DNA from: Phragmitibacter flavus
GTDB lineage: Bacteria > Verrucomicrobiota > Verrucomicrobiia > Verrucomicrobiales > Verrucomicrobiaceae
Direction of reading: 5' to 3'
DNA length: 64,000 nt
Assembly: GCF_005780165.1 (NCBI RefSeq)
Contig: NZ_VAUV01000007.1
Span: 124,001 to 188,000, forward strand
Position 1 is the first letter of the stretch; each line of letters starts with the position of its first letter. The position numbers were made by a program, and so were the translations under genes. Shown in pieces: positions 23,957 to 32,882 of the stretch. The notes below the pieces were generated by a model that had not been told where the DNA came from, did no database searches, and saw nothing but the letters and a program-made list of their open reading frames with translations.

Positions 23957-25870
23957 ATGAACCATGACATGACCAGCGTCGAAATTCCCCTCTCGAAAAC
24001 CGTTTCGTCAGCTCCGGCGGGGTCGACCTTTTCGGCGGCATCGGCAGCGGTGGTTCGGCGGATGGTGTTGAGGAAGTGGGTGTTGGGATTGGTGGATTCC
24101 TGGTGGTGGATGGTGACGGCTTTGATGATTTTGGTGGGATTGCGATTTCTGTTGGGCAATGACCTTGGCGGAGTGGCTACGGCAGCGGGGTTGATGGGTG
24201 CCTGGGCTTTGGCAGTGCTGTTGTGGGTTTGGGTGAAGCGGCCGGGTGCTTATGCGGCTTTTGCGTTTTGGGACAAAAAGGCGGGAAGAGCGGATGCTTT
24301 TGCGAATGCGTGGTGGCTGGAGCAGCAGGTGGAGCCAAGCATGGGGGGAAGGTTGCATGTCGGAAGGCAGCGGGAATTGCTGGAGTCGGCCTTGAAGTCG
24401 ATGAAGAAGGACATTCCGTTGCCAGATGGCCGGAAGTTGTTATTGCCGCTGCTGGCGTTGGCAGGAATGTTTTTTGTGCCGTCCGTAGGAGGCTGGCGGG
24501 TGGTGGAGCCGGAGCTTTCGGCGGAGGCGAAAAAGCTGGCTGGGACGGAAGGACGGAAGCTTGAGGAGCGGAAGCTGGACGCGGACAAGATGGGCGGATT
24601 AACGGAGGTGGAGAAGGAGGAGGTCAAGAAGCTGCAGCAGAAGGTGGACGAGACGGCGCAGTCGTTGCAGGAGGATGGCTCCAAGAGTGCGCGGGATGTT
24701 TTGTCGGAATTGGAAAAGCGTGCGCGGGATGCGGAACGACTGGCGGAGAAGATGGGTGCGGGGGATGCAGCCTGGGCTTCAGATCAGATGGTGGCGGAGA
24801 TGCGTCGGCATGTGGACACGGCAGAGTTGGGGGATGCTGTGGCGGCCAGAAGTGCGGACAACACGGCCAAGCAGGCGGAGGGTTTGGCGGAGCGATTGAA
24901 TGATGAGAAGTTGACAGAAGAGGCGCGTGAACGGTTTACAGAGACGTTCAAGGAAATTGGCAATGCGGGGTTGCCTGAGGACAAGGAGCGGACGGTGGGT
25001 CAGCATGTGATGGCGGCAGATCGGAACATGACGCAGTCGCTGCCGAAGGAGGCGGGCGGGGAGATGGAGGCGCTGGCAGACAAGATGCGGACGCTGGCAC
25101 AACGGGACAAGGCGCGGGAGCAGTTGGAGAAGCTGGCGCAGCAGTTGCGCGATTCGGGCAGCAGCATTGCCGGTCAGGGTCAGCAGGGGGGGATGCAGGA
25201 GCTGGCGGGGAATTCGGACGAGGGGCAGCAAGGCCAGCAGGGACAGGGTCAGGGGCAGTCGATGACGGCGATGCCGAATGCGCCGTCGATGTCGCCGATG
25301 CAGATGCCGGGGATGGATTCGCAGAATTCGCCGGGGCAGCAAGGGCAGGGTCAGGGGCAACAGGGACAGAAGGCGCAGATGATGACTCCGGTGCCGGGAG
25401 CCGGACAGCAGGGGCAATCAATGGCGGTGATGCCGGGTGGGACTGAGAAACCGAAGGATGGTCAGCCGATGCTGATGGCACCAGTGCCGGGCAGTCCGCC
25501 TCCCCCGCCGGGTCAGCAGCCGAATGCGATGATGATCATGGGGGTGATGCCGGGGATGAGTCAGGGTGGGTTGCAGTCGGGCAACGGAACGACGGATTTG
25601 GGCAAACAACCCGGGGCGGATGGAAAATCGGCGGCGGGTCAGTCGGGAATGGTCAATGCGCAGCGCAACGCGGAAGGGACGTCGAGTGTGCGGACGATTG
25701 AGGGTCAGGCTCGCAAGGAGGAGGCGGGTCGGAGTTCGCAGGAAACGGCGCTGGAGGCGATTGCGGCGGAGGAGAGTGCTCTGGACGATGCTGCGCTGCC
25801 TGCGTCGCGTCGGGAACAGGTGAGGCGGTATTTTAATGAATTAAGAAAACGCTTTGAGCGTGGAAGTTGA
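23957..25870 (+). CDS. Membrane-anchored coiled-coil protein with Gln/Gly/Met-rich tail, first gene of MoxR operon
   Basis: 637 residues. Two membrane helices at about 50-92, a third hydrophobic segment at about 158-172, a charged coiled-coil (about 180-410) and then a low-complexity region rich in Gln, Gly, Met and Pro (about 410-560) before a C-terminal helical tail. Layout and position just before moxR resemble the DUF4175-type proteins that open many MoxR/DUF58/BatA clusters; assignment is by context. The low-complexity part has runs of GQGQ and GQQG and many PMQMPG-like units. Probably in the inner membrane with a long cytosolic or periplasmic arm. 34 bp separate it from moxR. Confidence 0.7.
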   Translation: MNHDMTSVEIPLSKTVSSAPAGSTFSAASAAVVRRMVLRKWVLGLVDSWWWMVTALMILVGLRFLLGNDLGGVATAAGLMGAWALAVLLWVWVKRPGAYAAFAFWDKKAGRADAFANAWWLEQQVEPSMGGRLHVGRQRELLESALKSMKKDIPLPDGRKLLLPLLALAGMFFVPSVGGWRVVEPELSAEAKKLAGTEGRKLEERKLDADKMGGLTEVEKEEVKKLQQKVDETAQSLQEDGSKSARDVLSELEKRARDAERLAEKMGAGDAAWASDQMVAEMRRHVDTAELGDAVAARSADNTAKQAEGLAERLNDEKLTEEARERFTETFKEIGNAGLPEDKERTVGQHVMAADRNMTQSLPKEAGGEMEALADKMRTLAQRDKAREQLEKLAQQLRDSGSSIAGQGQQGGMQELAGNSDEGQQGQQGQGQGQSMTAMPNAPSMSPMQMPGMDSQNSPGQQGQGQGQQGQKAQMMTPVPGAGQQGQSMAVMPGGTEKPKDGQPMLMAPVPGSPPPPPGQQPNAMMIMGVMPGMSQGGLQSGNGTTDLGKQPGADGKSAAGQSGMVNAQRNAEGTSSVRTIEGQARKEEAGRSSQETALEAIAAEESALDDAALPASRREQVRRYFNELRKRFERGS

Positions 25871-25904
25871 AGAAGATTATTACTTTATTTATTTTTTATA
25901 TTTT

Positions 25905-26945
25905 ATGAGTGAAATGAAAACTGCTGATGAAAAAAGTGTGGCTTCTGTGGCGGGATTGGAGGAGGAACTGGTCAAATTTCGGGAGTTGTTCGGGGCGTTA
26001 AAGACGGAGATTCAGAAGGCGATTGTGGGGTATGATGATTTGCTGTCGGACACGTTGATTGCGATTTTTAGCGGGGGTCATGTGTTGCTGGAAGGGGTGC
26101 CGGGATTGGGGAAGACGTTTTTGGTGAGGGTGATTTCCGAAGTGGTGGGGCTTGATCCGGGTAGGGTGCAGTGCACGCCGGATTTGATGCCAGCGGACAT
26201 TTTGGGGACGCACATTGTCAACGAGGATGCGAATGGTCGGAGGGTGTTGTTTTTTGAGAAGGGTCCGGTGTTCAAGAACTTGCTGTTGGTGGATGAGATC
26301 AACCGCGCGACGCCGAAAACGCAGGCGGCTTTGTTGGAGGTGATGCAGGAGCATGCGGTGACGGCGGGTGGGGAGCGTCACAAACTGCCGGAACCATTTT
26401 TTGTTCTGGCAACGCAGAATCCGATGGACATGGAGGGGACTTATCCGCTGCCGGAGGCGCAGTTGGACCGGTTCATGTTCAAGATCAAGGTGCCGTTTCC
26501 GACCTTGGATTCATTGGTGGAAATTTCGCGGCGGACGACGAATTATGATCAACCCGAGCTGAAGATGATCATGACGGGGGCGGAGTTGTTGCGGTTGCAG
26601 AAGGTGCTGACGCAGATTCCGGTGGCGGATCCGATTGCGGCTTATGCTTCGAAGCTGGTGCTGGGGACGCATGCGGATCAGGAGGGCGTGTTGCCGGCGG
26701 TGAAACGGTATGTGTCGTATGGGAGCAGTCCGCGTGGATTGCAGGCGCTGGTGCGGGGGGCGCGGGTGTGGTGTGCGGTGAGGGGCGGAACGGCGGTGAG
26801 CACGGAGGACATTCAGCGCGTGGCACTGGTGGCGTTGCGGCATCGGATGATTCTGAATTTTGAAGGCGAGGCGCAGCAGGTGAAGGTGGATGGACTGGTG
26901 GAGGATTTGTTGAAGCAGGTGGAAACACCGGGTTCAAAAGGATGA
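25905..26945 (+). CDS. MoxR-family AAA+ ATPase
   Basis: 346 residues from the ATG at 25905; the 34-bp spacer before it is strikingly AT-rich (nearly all A/T). Walker A GVPGLGKT, Walker B LLVDEINRA, sensor ATQNP and the FMFKIKV segment are typical of MoxR (AAA_3 plus lid). MoxR proteins act as chaperones that assemble or load cofactors into complexes containing von Willebrand A proteins. The next three genes supply a DUF58 and two vWA proteins, so the partner set is complete in this operon. Confidence 0.95.
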   Translation: MSEMKTADEKSVASVAGLEEELVKFRELFGALKTEIQKAIVGYDDLLSDTLIAIFSGGHVLLEGVPGLGKTFLVRVISEVVGLDPGRVQCTPDLMPADILGTHIVNEDANGRRVLFFEKGPVFKNLLLVDEINRATPKTQAALLEVMQEHAVTAGGERHKLPEPFFVLATQNPMDMEGTYPLPEAQLDRFMFKIKVPFPTLDSLVEISRRTTNYDQPELKMIMTGAELLRLQKVLTQIPVADPIAAYASKLVLGTHADQEGVLPAVKRYVSYGSSPRGLQALVRGARVWCAVRGGTAVSTEDIQRVALVALRHRMILNFEGEAQQVKVDGLVEDLLKQVETPGSKG

Positions 26946-26979
26946 AGGATGAAATGTTTTGAAGGGGAAAGGATGAAGG

Positions 26980-27891
26980 ATGATGAGCGAAAAGTTGGCG
27001 GATGAAGGGCTTTTTGATGCACAATTTCTGGATCGGTTGAGGACGCTGGCGTTGCGGCTGCGGAAACGTCGGGCGTTGATGAAACGCGGGGCGCAGAGCA
27101 CTCCGGCGACGGGGTTTACCAGAGAGTTCAAGGATTACCGGCACTACACGGCGCGGGATGATTTCCGGGCGATTGACTGGCGCTTGTATGCACGGTTGGA
27201 GAAACTTTTTGTGCGGTTGTATGAGGAGGTGCAGGAGCTGCATGTTCATGTGGTGGTGGACACCAGTGCGTCGATGGCATTGCCGTTTGCGGAGAAGCGC
27301 AAGCAGGCGCTGAGGTTTGCGGTGGCGTTGTCGTATTTGGGACTGGCGGGCCAGCATCGGGTGAGTTTGTATCGGATGAGCGACACGACGCGGCAGGAGC
27401 TGGCGCCAATGCGGGGGCAGGGGAACATTGAAAAAGTGATTGGGGCGGTGTCGAAGTGGGAGTGTGAGGGGTTCACGGATTTGGACAAATGTTTCTCAGA
27501 GTTCCGTCCGTCGCGTCAGCGGTATGGGATCATCTTTGTGGTGTCGGATTTTTTCGGAAGGGAAGCAGGCACGGCGGTGGAGGCAGTGCAGCGGGCGGCG
27601 GGTTGGCCTGGGGAGACGCATTTTGTGCAGATCATTCATCCGCAGGAACGGCAACCGGACTTGGAAGGGGAAGTTGAGCTGGCAGATGTGGAAACCGGGG
27701 AGCGGCGCCGCTTCTGGCTGACCAAGCGGGAGGTGAAGGCGTATACGGAGATGTTTGATGCGTTTACGGAGAGTCTGTCGAATGCGTGTGCAGGTCGGCA
27801 GATTGATTTTTTTCAGTGCACCAGTGATGAGCCGTTTGAGGAAAGGTTTCTGGATATGTTGATGAGGGGATCGGCTCTGGCGGGAGGGTGA
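26980..27891 (+). CDS. DUF58 protein with vWA-like fold
   Basis: 303 residues. The N-terminal FKDYRHYTARDDFRAIDWRLYAR is the DUF58 core signature. DTSAS is a MIDAS-type DxSxS metal motif, and the rest follows a vWA-like alternation (FVVSDFFG). No membrane helices. In MoxR clusters this protein is the direct neighbour and presumed client or adaptor of the ATPase. The short upstream spacer carries imperfect GGATGAA repeats. Two consecutive ATGs (26980, 26983) are both possible starts. Confidence 0.92.
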   Translation: MMSEKLADEGLFDAQFLDRLRTLALRLRKRRALMKRGAQSTPATGFTREFKDYRHYTARDDFRAIDWRLYARLEKLFVRLYEEVQELHVHVVVDTSASMALPFAEKRKQALRFAVALSYLGLAGQHRVSLYRMSDTTRQELAPMRGQGNIEKVIGAVSKWECEGFTDLDKCFSEFRPSRQRYGIIFVVSDFFGREAGTAVEAVQRAAGWPGETHFVQIIHPQERQPDLEGEVELADVETGERRRFWLTKREVKAYTEMFDAFTESLSNACAGRQIDFFQCTSDEPFEERFLDMLMRGSALAGG

Positions 27892-28057
27892 AGGAATGAA
27901 ATGACCAATGAACAATTTTCAATGACCAAGGAAATGTCTAATGAACGAAGCATGAATGGCGCTGGCCGATATCCGAAGGGTGAGGGCGCCTCTTGGGGTA
28001 TTGGAGATTCGGGTTTTCCTTGTTCAATGGGATTTGGTCATTAGTCATTTTCCTCCC
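27892..28057. repeat. Short interspersed repeat with AATGACCAATG words inside MoxR operon
   Basis: The 166-bp spacer between the DUF58 and BatA-like genes starts with closely spaced AATGAcc/AATGAac words (27899-27946) and ends with an inverted counterpart (TTGGTCATTAGTCATTT, 28034-28050). AAATGACCAATGA (27899-27911) pairs 12 of 13 with 28038-28050, so the whole spacer could fold into one long hairpin. A frame runs through it from 27956 but has no similarity before the BatA start. Confidence 0.55.
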
Positions 28058-29917
28058 ATGAGTTTCCTAACACCACAATGGCTGCACCTGCTCTGGCTGG
28101 GACTGATCCCGGTGGCGCTGTATCTGTTTCGCAGGAAGGCGAAGCGGGTGCGGGTGTCGACGCTGTTGTTTTTTAGGTCGCTGGCGCGGGAGCATCAGGA
28201 GTCGGCTTGGTTGCGGAGGTTGAAGCGGTTGTTGTCGTTGTTGCTGACGTTGCTGGTGATTTTGATGGCGGTTCTGGCGCTGGGGAGACCGTATCGGGAG
28301 GCGGGTGGGGAAGTGCCGAGGAGTTTGGTAGTGATGCTGGATCGGTCGGCTTCGATGGCGGCAGTGGACGGGGAGGGGATGAGTCGGCTTGAGGTGGCGA
28401 AGGGGCTGTTGAGGGAAAGGTTGAAGGCGTTGCCGGACAATGTGATCACTTCGCTGGTGGTTTATGATGGGAAGGTGGAGGTGGCGCAGTCGAGGAGCAC
28501 CAATCGACGTGAGTTGTTGAGGTTGGTGAACGAGGTGAGGGTGGTGCCGGTGGAAGACAAGGTGGACGGAGCGCTGGCGGTGGCGAAGCGTTTGGGGGCG
28601 TTGGATGCGCCGTCGCAGATCTGGCATGTGAGTGATCGGGCGGCGGAGGGAGCGGTGGGTGATGAAGACTCGAAGTATCGGTTTGTTGATGTGGCTTTGA
28701 AACAGGGTGAGGCGGTGAATGTGGGGATCACGGCGTTTCAGATTCGTCCGGCTCCGATGGCGCGGAATCGTTATGAGGCGTTTGTGGAAGTGGCGGCGTC
28801 GGGTTCGAATGCGGGATTGGTGCAGGTGACGCTGGAGACGAGGCTGGATGGTCGACCGGTGCAGTTGCGGGAGCTGGAAATGGCGCCGGGATCGAGTTCG
28901 CGACTGGTATTGCCATTGGATGGAGGACGGGGTCAGCGGTTGGAGATGGAAGCGAAAGCGAAGGGAGATGTTTTGGCTTGGGATAATTTGGTGATGTCGC
29001 CGCTGCCAGAGGTGCGTCCGCTGGTGGTGGCCTGGCTGGCGAAGGAGCCTGATCCGTTTACAGAACTGGCGTTGTCGTCGTTGCTGGCGGAGGAACGGAT
29101 TCAGGTGTTGAAGGGTGGGGAGAAGGACTGGCCATTGAAGGACAAGCCGGACTTGTATGTGTTTGAGAATTGGGTGCCGGAGACGTGGCCGACGGATCGT
29201 CCGGCGTTGGTATTGAATCCTCCGACGGCATCGGGTCCGGTGCTGGCGCGGCGTTTGGATCTGGCGGTGCCTCATGAGGCGGTGCGGGCGGTGCAGCCGG
29301 AGCATCCGTTGTTGTTTCGGGTGGTGAATGCGCGGGTGGCGGTGACCCAGACGACGGTGCTGAATGTGGCGGAGACGTTGGAGACTTTGTGGATGGCGGG
29401 GAATGAGCCGGTGTTGGTGGCAGGTGAGGCGAATGGTCAGCGATTGGTGATCACGGCGTTTCAGCCTTCCAAGAGCGAGCAACTGGCATTGTTGCCGGCG
29501 TTTCCGTTGCTGGTGGGGAATGCGATTTACTGGTGTGTGGAGGGAAGCGGTGATGCGATGGGGTTGCGGGCCAAGCATACGGGCGGGATGGCGGAGGTGA
29601 AGCCGGGGGAGGTGAAGTGGCAGTGGTGGGATGGGAATGAGTTTGGCGAGACGATGGTGGAGGCGAAGTCGGGCTGGCTGGCGCTGGACCGGGTGGGGTT
29701 GTTTGAGGATGGAGGCGGCGTGATGGGATCGTCGTTGTTGTTGAGTGCGCGGGAGAGTGAGGTGCCGGTGGCGGTGGCCAAGGAATCTGTGATTGTTGAA
29801 GATGGTGAGAAGGAGCGTTGGGCGGTGGGCGGAAGCTGGTGGGCGGTGTTGTTGTGGGGGGTGCTGGGGATGTTGTTGCTGGAAAGTTGGTTGTTTCACC
29901 GGGAGGCGGTGTATTGA
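28058..29917 (+). CDS. BatA-like membrane protein with vWA domain
   Basis: 619 residues from MSFLTPQWLHLLWLG at 28058, the BatA/aerotolerance N-terminus with two membrane helices (about 8-25 and 55-75). A vWA domain follows with MIDAS DRSAS (in VVMLDRSASM), then a long periplasmic beta-rich region and a final membrane helix (WAVLLWGVLGMLLL). Role by family: envelope complex acted on by MoxR; the name aerotolerance comes from Bacteroides. The stop overlaps the next start (TGATG), so translation is coupled. Confidence 0.88.
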   Translation: MSFLTPQWLHLLWLGLIPVALYLFRRKAKRVRVSTLLFFRSLAREHQESAWLRRLKRLLSLLLTLLVILMAVLALGRPYREAGGEVPRSLVVMLDRSASMAAVDGEGMSRLEVAKGLLRERLKALPDNVITSLVVYDGKVEVAQSRSTNRRELLRLVNEVRVVPVEDKVDGALAVAKRLGALDAPSQIWHVSDRAAEGAVGDEDSKYRFVDVALKQGEAVNVGITAFQIRPAPMARNRYEAFVEVAASGSNAGLVQVTLETRLDGRPVQLRELEMAPGSSSRLVLPLDGGRGQRLEMEAKAKGDVLAWDNLVMSPLPEVRPLVVAWLAKEPDPFTELALSSLLAEERIQVLKGGEKDWPLKDKPDLYVFENWVPETWPTDRPALVLNPPTASGPVLARRLDLAVPHEAVRAVQPEHPLLFRVVNARVAVTQTTVLNVAETLETLWMAGNEPVLVAGEANGQRLVITAFQPSKSEQLALLPAFPLLVGNAIYWCVEGSGDAMGLRAKHTGGMAEVKPGEVKWQWWDGNEFGETMVEAKSGWLALDRVGLFEDGGGVMGSSLLLSARESEVPVAVAKESVIVEDGEKERWAVGGSWWAVLLWGVLGMLLLESWLFHREAVY

Positions 29918-32535
29918 TGTTTATGGATTGGGAGTCGCCGTTGATTTTGTTGCTGATTTTGCCCGCGCTGGCGTTTTTGCTGTGGGCAGAGCGTCGTTCG
30001 GCACATCCGATGCCGGCGGGTCGGAAGCGGGTGCTTCTGGTGGTGAGGGCGCTTGGGGTGATGCTGGCGCTGGTGGCGTTGGCGGGCCCGGCGGAGGTGG
30101 TTTTGAGCACGCAACGGGCGGTGGTGCTGGCGGTGGATTGCTCGCAGAGTTTGGGGGAGGAAGGGGTGAAGTCGGCGATGGAGAAAGCACGCGGGGTGCT
30201 GGCGGATTTGCCGGGCGAGGTGGACGTTTCGGTGGTGGGATTTGGGGCGGAGGCGAGGTTGTTGTCGGTTGAAGATTTGAAGGCGGAGGATGGGGGGAAG
30301 TTGCAGGAGTTGATGAAGTTGGGTGGGGCGCAGAGCCAGTATGCGGAGGCCTTGGAATTTGCGCGCGCGATGTTTCCGGCGGGAACGTCTCGGCATGTGG
30401 TGATGATTGGGGACGGGCATGAGACGCGCGGAAGTTTGTTGGACTCGTCGCGGGAGGCGTCGTGGGGTGAGGTGCAGGTGCATGCGGTGCCGGTGGCGGG
30501 GGTGAGGAGGCCGGATGTGAGGTTGAGGTCGCTGACGCCGAATCAGTCGCGATTGCATGAAGGTGCGGCGCTAGCGCTGACGGTGGAAGTGGAGAGTGCG
30601 CTGGATGGGGCGGGGTTGTTGAAACTGTTCGAGAATGGGGTGGAGGTGGAACGACGCAGTGTTGCGGTGAAGACGGGGCAGGTGTTGAAAGAGGTTTTCA
30701 CCAGGCATCCGAACACGCGGAACATTTATAAATATCGGGCGGTTCTGGAGGGTTTTGCTGAGGACACGATGACGGCGAACAATGAGGCACTGGCGATTGT
30801 GGATGTGCGTGGTCGGCTGAGGTTGTTGTATGTGGAAGGGGATCCGTCGGAGGGTCAGTTTTTGATGCAGGCGATGGAGAAGGAAGGGATTCAGCTGGAA
30901 TTGCGCGGGGTGGAGTCGATGCCGACTTCACCGCAGGACTTGAGTGGGTATGATGGAGTGATTCTTTCGGATGTTCCGGCTCACCGGTTGGGCGAGGGGG
31001 CGATGGTGGCAATTCGGGATTATGTGGACAAACTGGGCGGCGGTTTTTTGATGTTGGGCGGGCCAAATTCGTTTGGTGTGGGTGGATATTACCGGACGCC
31101 GATTGAAGATGTGTTGCCGGTAAGGTTGAAGTCGCCGGATGAGGAGGAGAAGCAGAGCAGTGCGCTGGCGCTGGTGATCGACCGGTCGGGTTCGATGGCG
31201 GGGGAGAAGCTGGAGATGGCGAAGAATGCGGCGATCGCGACGGCGGAGGTGTTGACCAGGAATGATTCGATTGGGGTGTTCGCTTTTGACAGCGAGGTGC
31301 ATGTGGTGGTGCCGATGACTAGGTTGACGTCCACGACGGCGGTGGCGGGTCAGATTGCGGGATTGACGAGCGGTGGTGGGACGAACTTGTTGCCCGGGAT
31401 GATTGAGGCGCGGAATCAGCTGCAAAGGGTCAAGGCGAAGATCAAACACATGATCATTCTGAGCGACGGGCAGACCAGTGGTCAGGGTTATGAAGCGCTG
31501 GCGTCGCAATGCAGGGCGGAAGGGACAACGATTTCAACGGTGTCGATTGGCGAAGGCGCGCATGTGGGCTTGATGCAGGCGGTGGCGAGTCTGGGCGGGG
31601 GGCAGTCTTACACAACATTGGATGCGAGCAACATCACGAGGATTTTTACGCAGGACACCTTGATTCACACGGGTCGGATGATTCGCGAGGATGCATTGGA
31701 GCCGCAGATGGTGGAGCGGCATGCGATGCTGGCGGGGTTTGAGAAGTTTGAGCCGCCGCCGTTGCTGGGATATGTGAAGACGTTGAGGAAGAGCACGGCG
31801 CAGGTGCCCTTGGTGACGGATACCGGGGAGCCGTTGCTGGCGCATTGGCGGTATGGTTTAGGCAAGGCGACGGCGTTTACGTCGGATGCGAAGAGTCGGT
31901 GGGCGAGTTTGTGGATCAGTCGCTGGAGTGGGTTTGGGCAGTTTTGGTCGCAAGTGTTGCGGGAGACGGCTCGACCGCCACAAGGTCAGGGCATGGATTT
32001 GCGAACGGAGAATCGCGGCAATGTGACGCGGGTGAGCGTGGATGTATTGCAGGATGCAGGGACGCGGGGCAATGAGGCGGAGGTGACGGCAGAGGTGTTT
32101 CATGTGCCGGCCGATTCGCTGGGGGCGTCAATGGATCCGGTGAAGACGCTGTCATTGCGGCAGTCGGGTCCCGGATTGTATGAGGGAGATTTCGAGCCGG
32201 AAGAGAGTGGCGTTTATCTGGTGCGGGCGCAGAGCGGTGCGCAAATGGTGACGGCGGGCTTGGTGTTTAATCCGAGCAGCGAGGCGAGTTTGGGGACGGT
32301 GAATGACAAGCTGTTGAGGGAGGCGGCGAGACTGACAGGGGGAAGTTATCTGGATGGGGACCTGAAGTTGGAATTGGGTGAGGCGAAAGCACGTCGATAT
32401 GTGGAGCTGTGGCCGTATCTGGTGATGGCGATGCTGGCGTTGTTTTTGGTGGATGTCGCCGTGCGCCGTTGGGAGCATGTGACGGGAGTTGCCGAGATCA
32501 TCGTGGGTTGGTTTTGGGGGAAGCGTAAAGCCTGA
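29917..32535 (+). CDS. Large membrane protein with two vWA domains and glutamine-amidotransferase-like domain
   Basis: 872 residues from the ATG at 29917, overlapping the previous stop by one base. Two N-terminal membrane helices; a first vWA segment (VLAVDCSQSLG, DxSxS kept); a class-I glutamine-amidotransferase-like domain (about 315-390: LLYVEGDPSEGQF, GGGFLMLGGPNSFG, no obvious catalytic Cys-His pair); a second vWA with DRSGSM; then a beta-rich region and a C-terminal membrane helix. This combination is known in planctomycete/verrucomicrobial BatA-type clusters. It likely forms the periplasmic-membrane part of the MoxR-controlled complex. Last gene of the operon; function unknown. Confidence 0.85.
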   Translation: MFMDWESPLILLLILPALAFLLWAERRSAHPMPAGRKRVLLVVRALGVMLALVALAGPAEVVLSTQRAVVLAVDCSQSLGEEGVKSAMEKARGVLADLPGEVDVSVVGFGAEARLLSVEDLKAEDGGKLQELMKLGGAQSQYAEALEFARAMFPAGTSRHVVMIGDGHETRGSLLDSSREASWGEVQVHAVPVAGVRRPDVRLRSLTPNQSRLHEGAALALTVEVESALDGAGLLKLFENGVEVERRSVAVKTGQVLKEVFTRHPNTRNIYKYRAVLEGFAEDTMTANNEALAIVDVRGRLRLLYVEGDPSEGQFLMQAMEKEGIQLELRGVESMPTSPQDLSGYDGVILSDVPAHRLGEGAMVAIRDYVDKLGGGFLMLGGPNSFGVGGYYRTPIEDVLPVRLKSPDEEEKQSSALALVIDRSGSMAGEKLEMAKNAAIATAEVLTRNDSIGVFAFDSEVHVVVPMTRLTSTTAVAGQIAGLTSGGGTNLLPGMIEARNQLQRVKAKIKHMIILSDGQTSGQGYEALASQCRAEGTTISTVSIGEGAHVGLMQAVASLGGGQSYTTLDASNITRIFTQDTLIHTGRMIREDALEPQMVERHAMLAGFEKFEPPPLLGYVKTLRKSTAQVPLVTDTGEPLLAHWRYGLGKATAFTSDAKSRWASLWISRWSGFGQFWSQVLRETARPPQGQGMDLRTENRGNVTRVSVDVLQDAGTRGNEAEVTAEVFHVPADSLGASMDPVKTLSLRQSGPGLYEGDFEPEESGVYLVRAQSGAQMVTAGLVFNPSSEASLGTVNDKLLREAARLTGGSYLDGDLKLELGEAKARRYVELWPYLVMAMLALFLVDVAVRRWEHVTGVAEIIVGWFWGKRKA

Positions 32536-32544
32536 AACGCCGGG

Positions 32545-32802
32545 TTACTTGGTGGTGGGCTTTTTTAGGATGAAGAGGCTGATGGAGAAAAGGACGAGGG
32601 AGGCGATCAACGCGGCGGCGAGGAAGTCGATGCCGGGGAGGAAGCGGTCTTCAAAAGTGGGGTAGGTGAGTTCGAGGATTTCGTCGTATTTGTCGACCTG
32701 GACGGTGGTTCTGGTCCAGCCAAGGTGAGCACCTTTGAGGAACCAGAAGAGGGTGCTGCCAGTGGCGATCAGGGCGGATAGTAGGAAAAGAATGGGACGC
32801 AT
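32545..32802 (-). CDS. Small two-helix membrane protein, unknown function
   Basis: 85 residues, not recognised. An N-terminal helix (ILFLLSALIATGSTLFWFL) and a C-terminal helix (FLAAALIASLVLFSISLFIL) flank a ~35-residue polar loop with YDEILELTYPTFEDRF. It starts 23 bp beyond the yceI terminator hairpin, so it may be transcribed from its own promoter or by read-through. It converges on the vWA operon with a 9-bp spacer. Confidence 0.6.
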   Translation of the reverse strand: MRPILFLLSALIATGSTLFWFLKGAHLGWTRTTVQVDKYDEILELTYPTFEDRFLPGIDFLAAALIASLVLFSISLFILKKPTTK

Positions 32803-32825
32803 GGTTGGGGAGTGAAGTGGAGATG

Positions 32826-32856
32826 AAAAAGCCGCGACATGGGGATGTCACGGCTT
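32826..32856 (-). terminator. Terminator of the yceI-like gene
   Basis: AAGCCGCGACAT and ATGTCACGGCTT form an 11-of-12 stem with a GGGG loop; the minus-strand copy ends in TTTTT. It sits 26 bp past the stop of the YceI gene. Confidence 0.85.
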
Positions 32857-32882
32857 GGATTTGAGATGGGAAAGTATCGGGC

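Noticed and set aside
28067-29899. 610-codon minus-strand frame opposite BatA-like gene
   Set aside because: Arg/His/Gln-rich antisense shadow of a high-GC gene.
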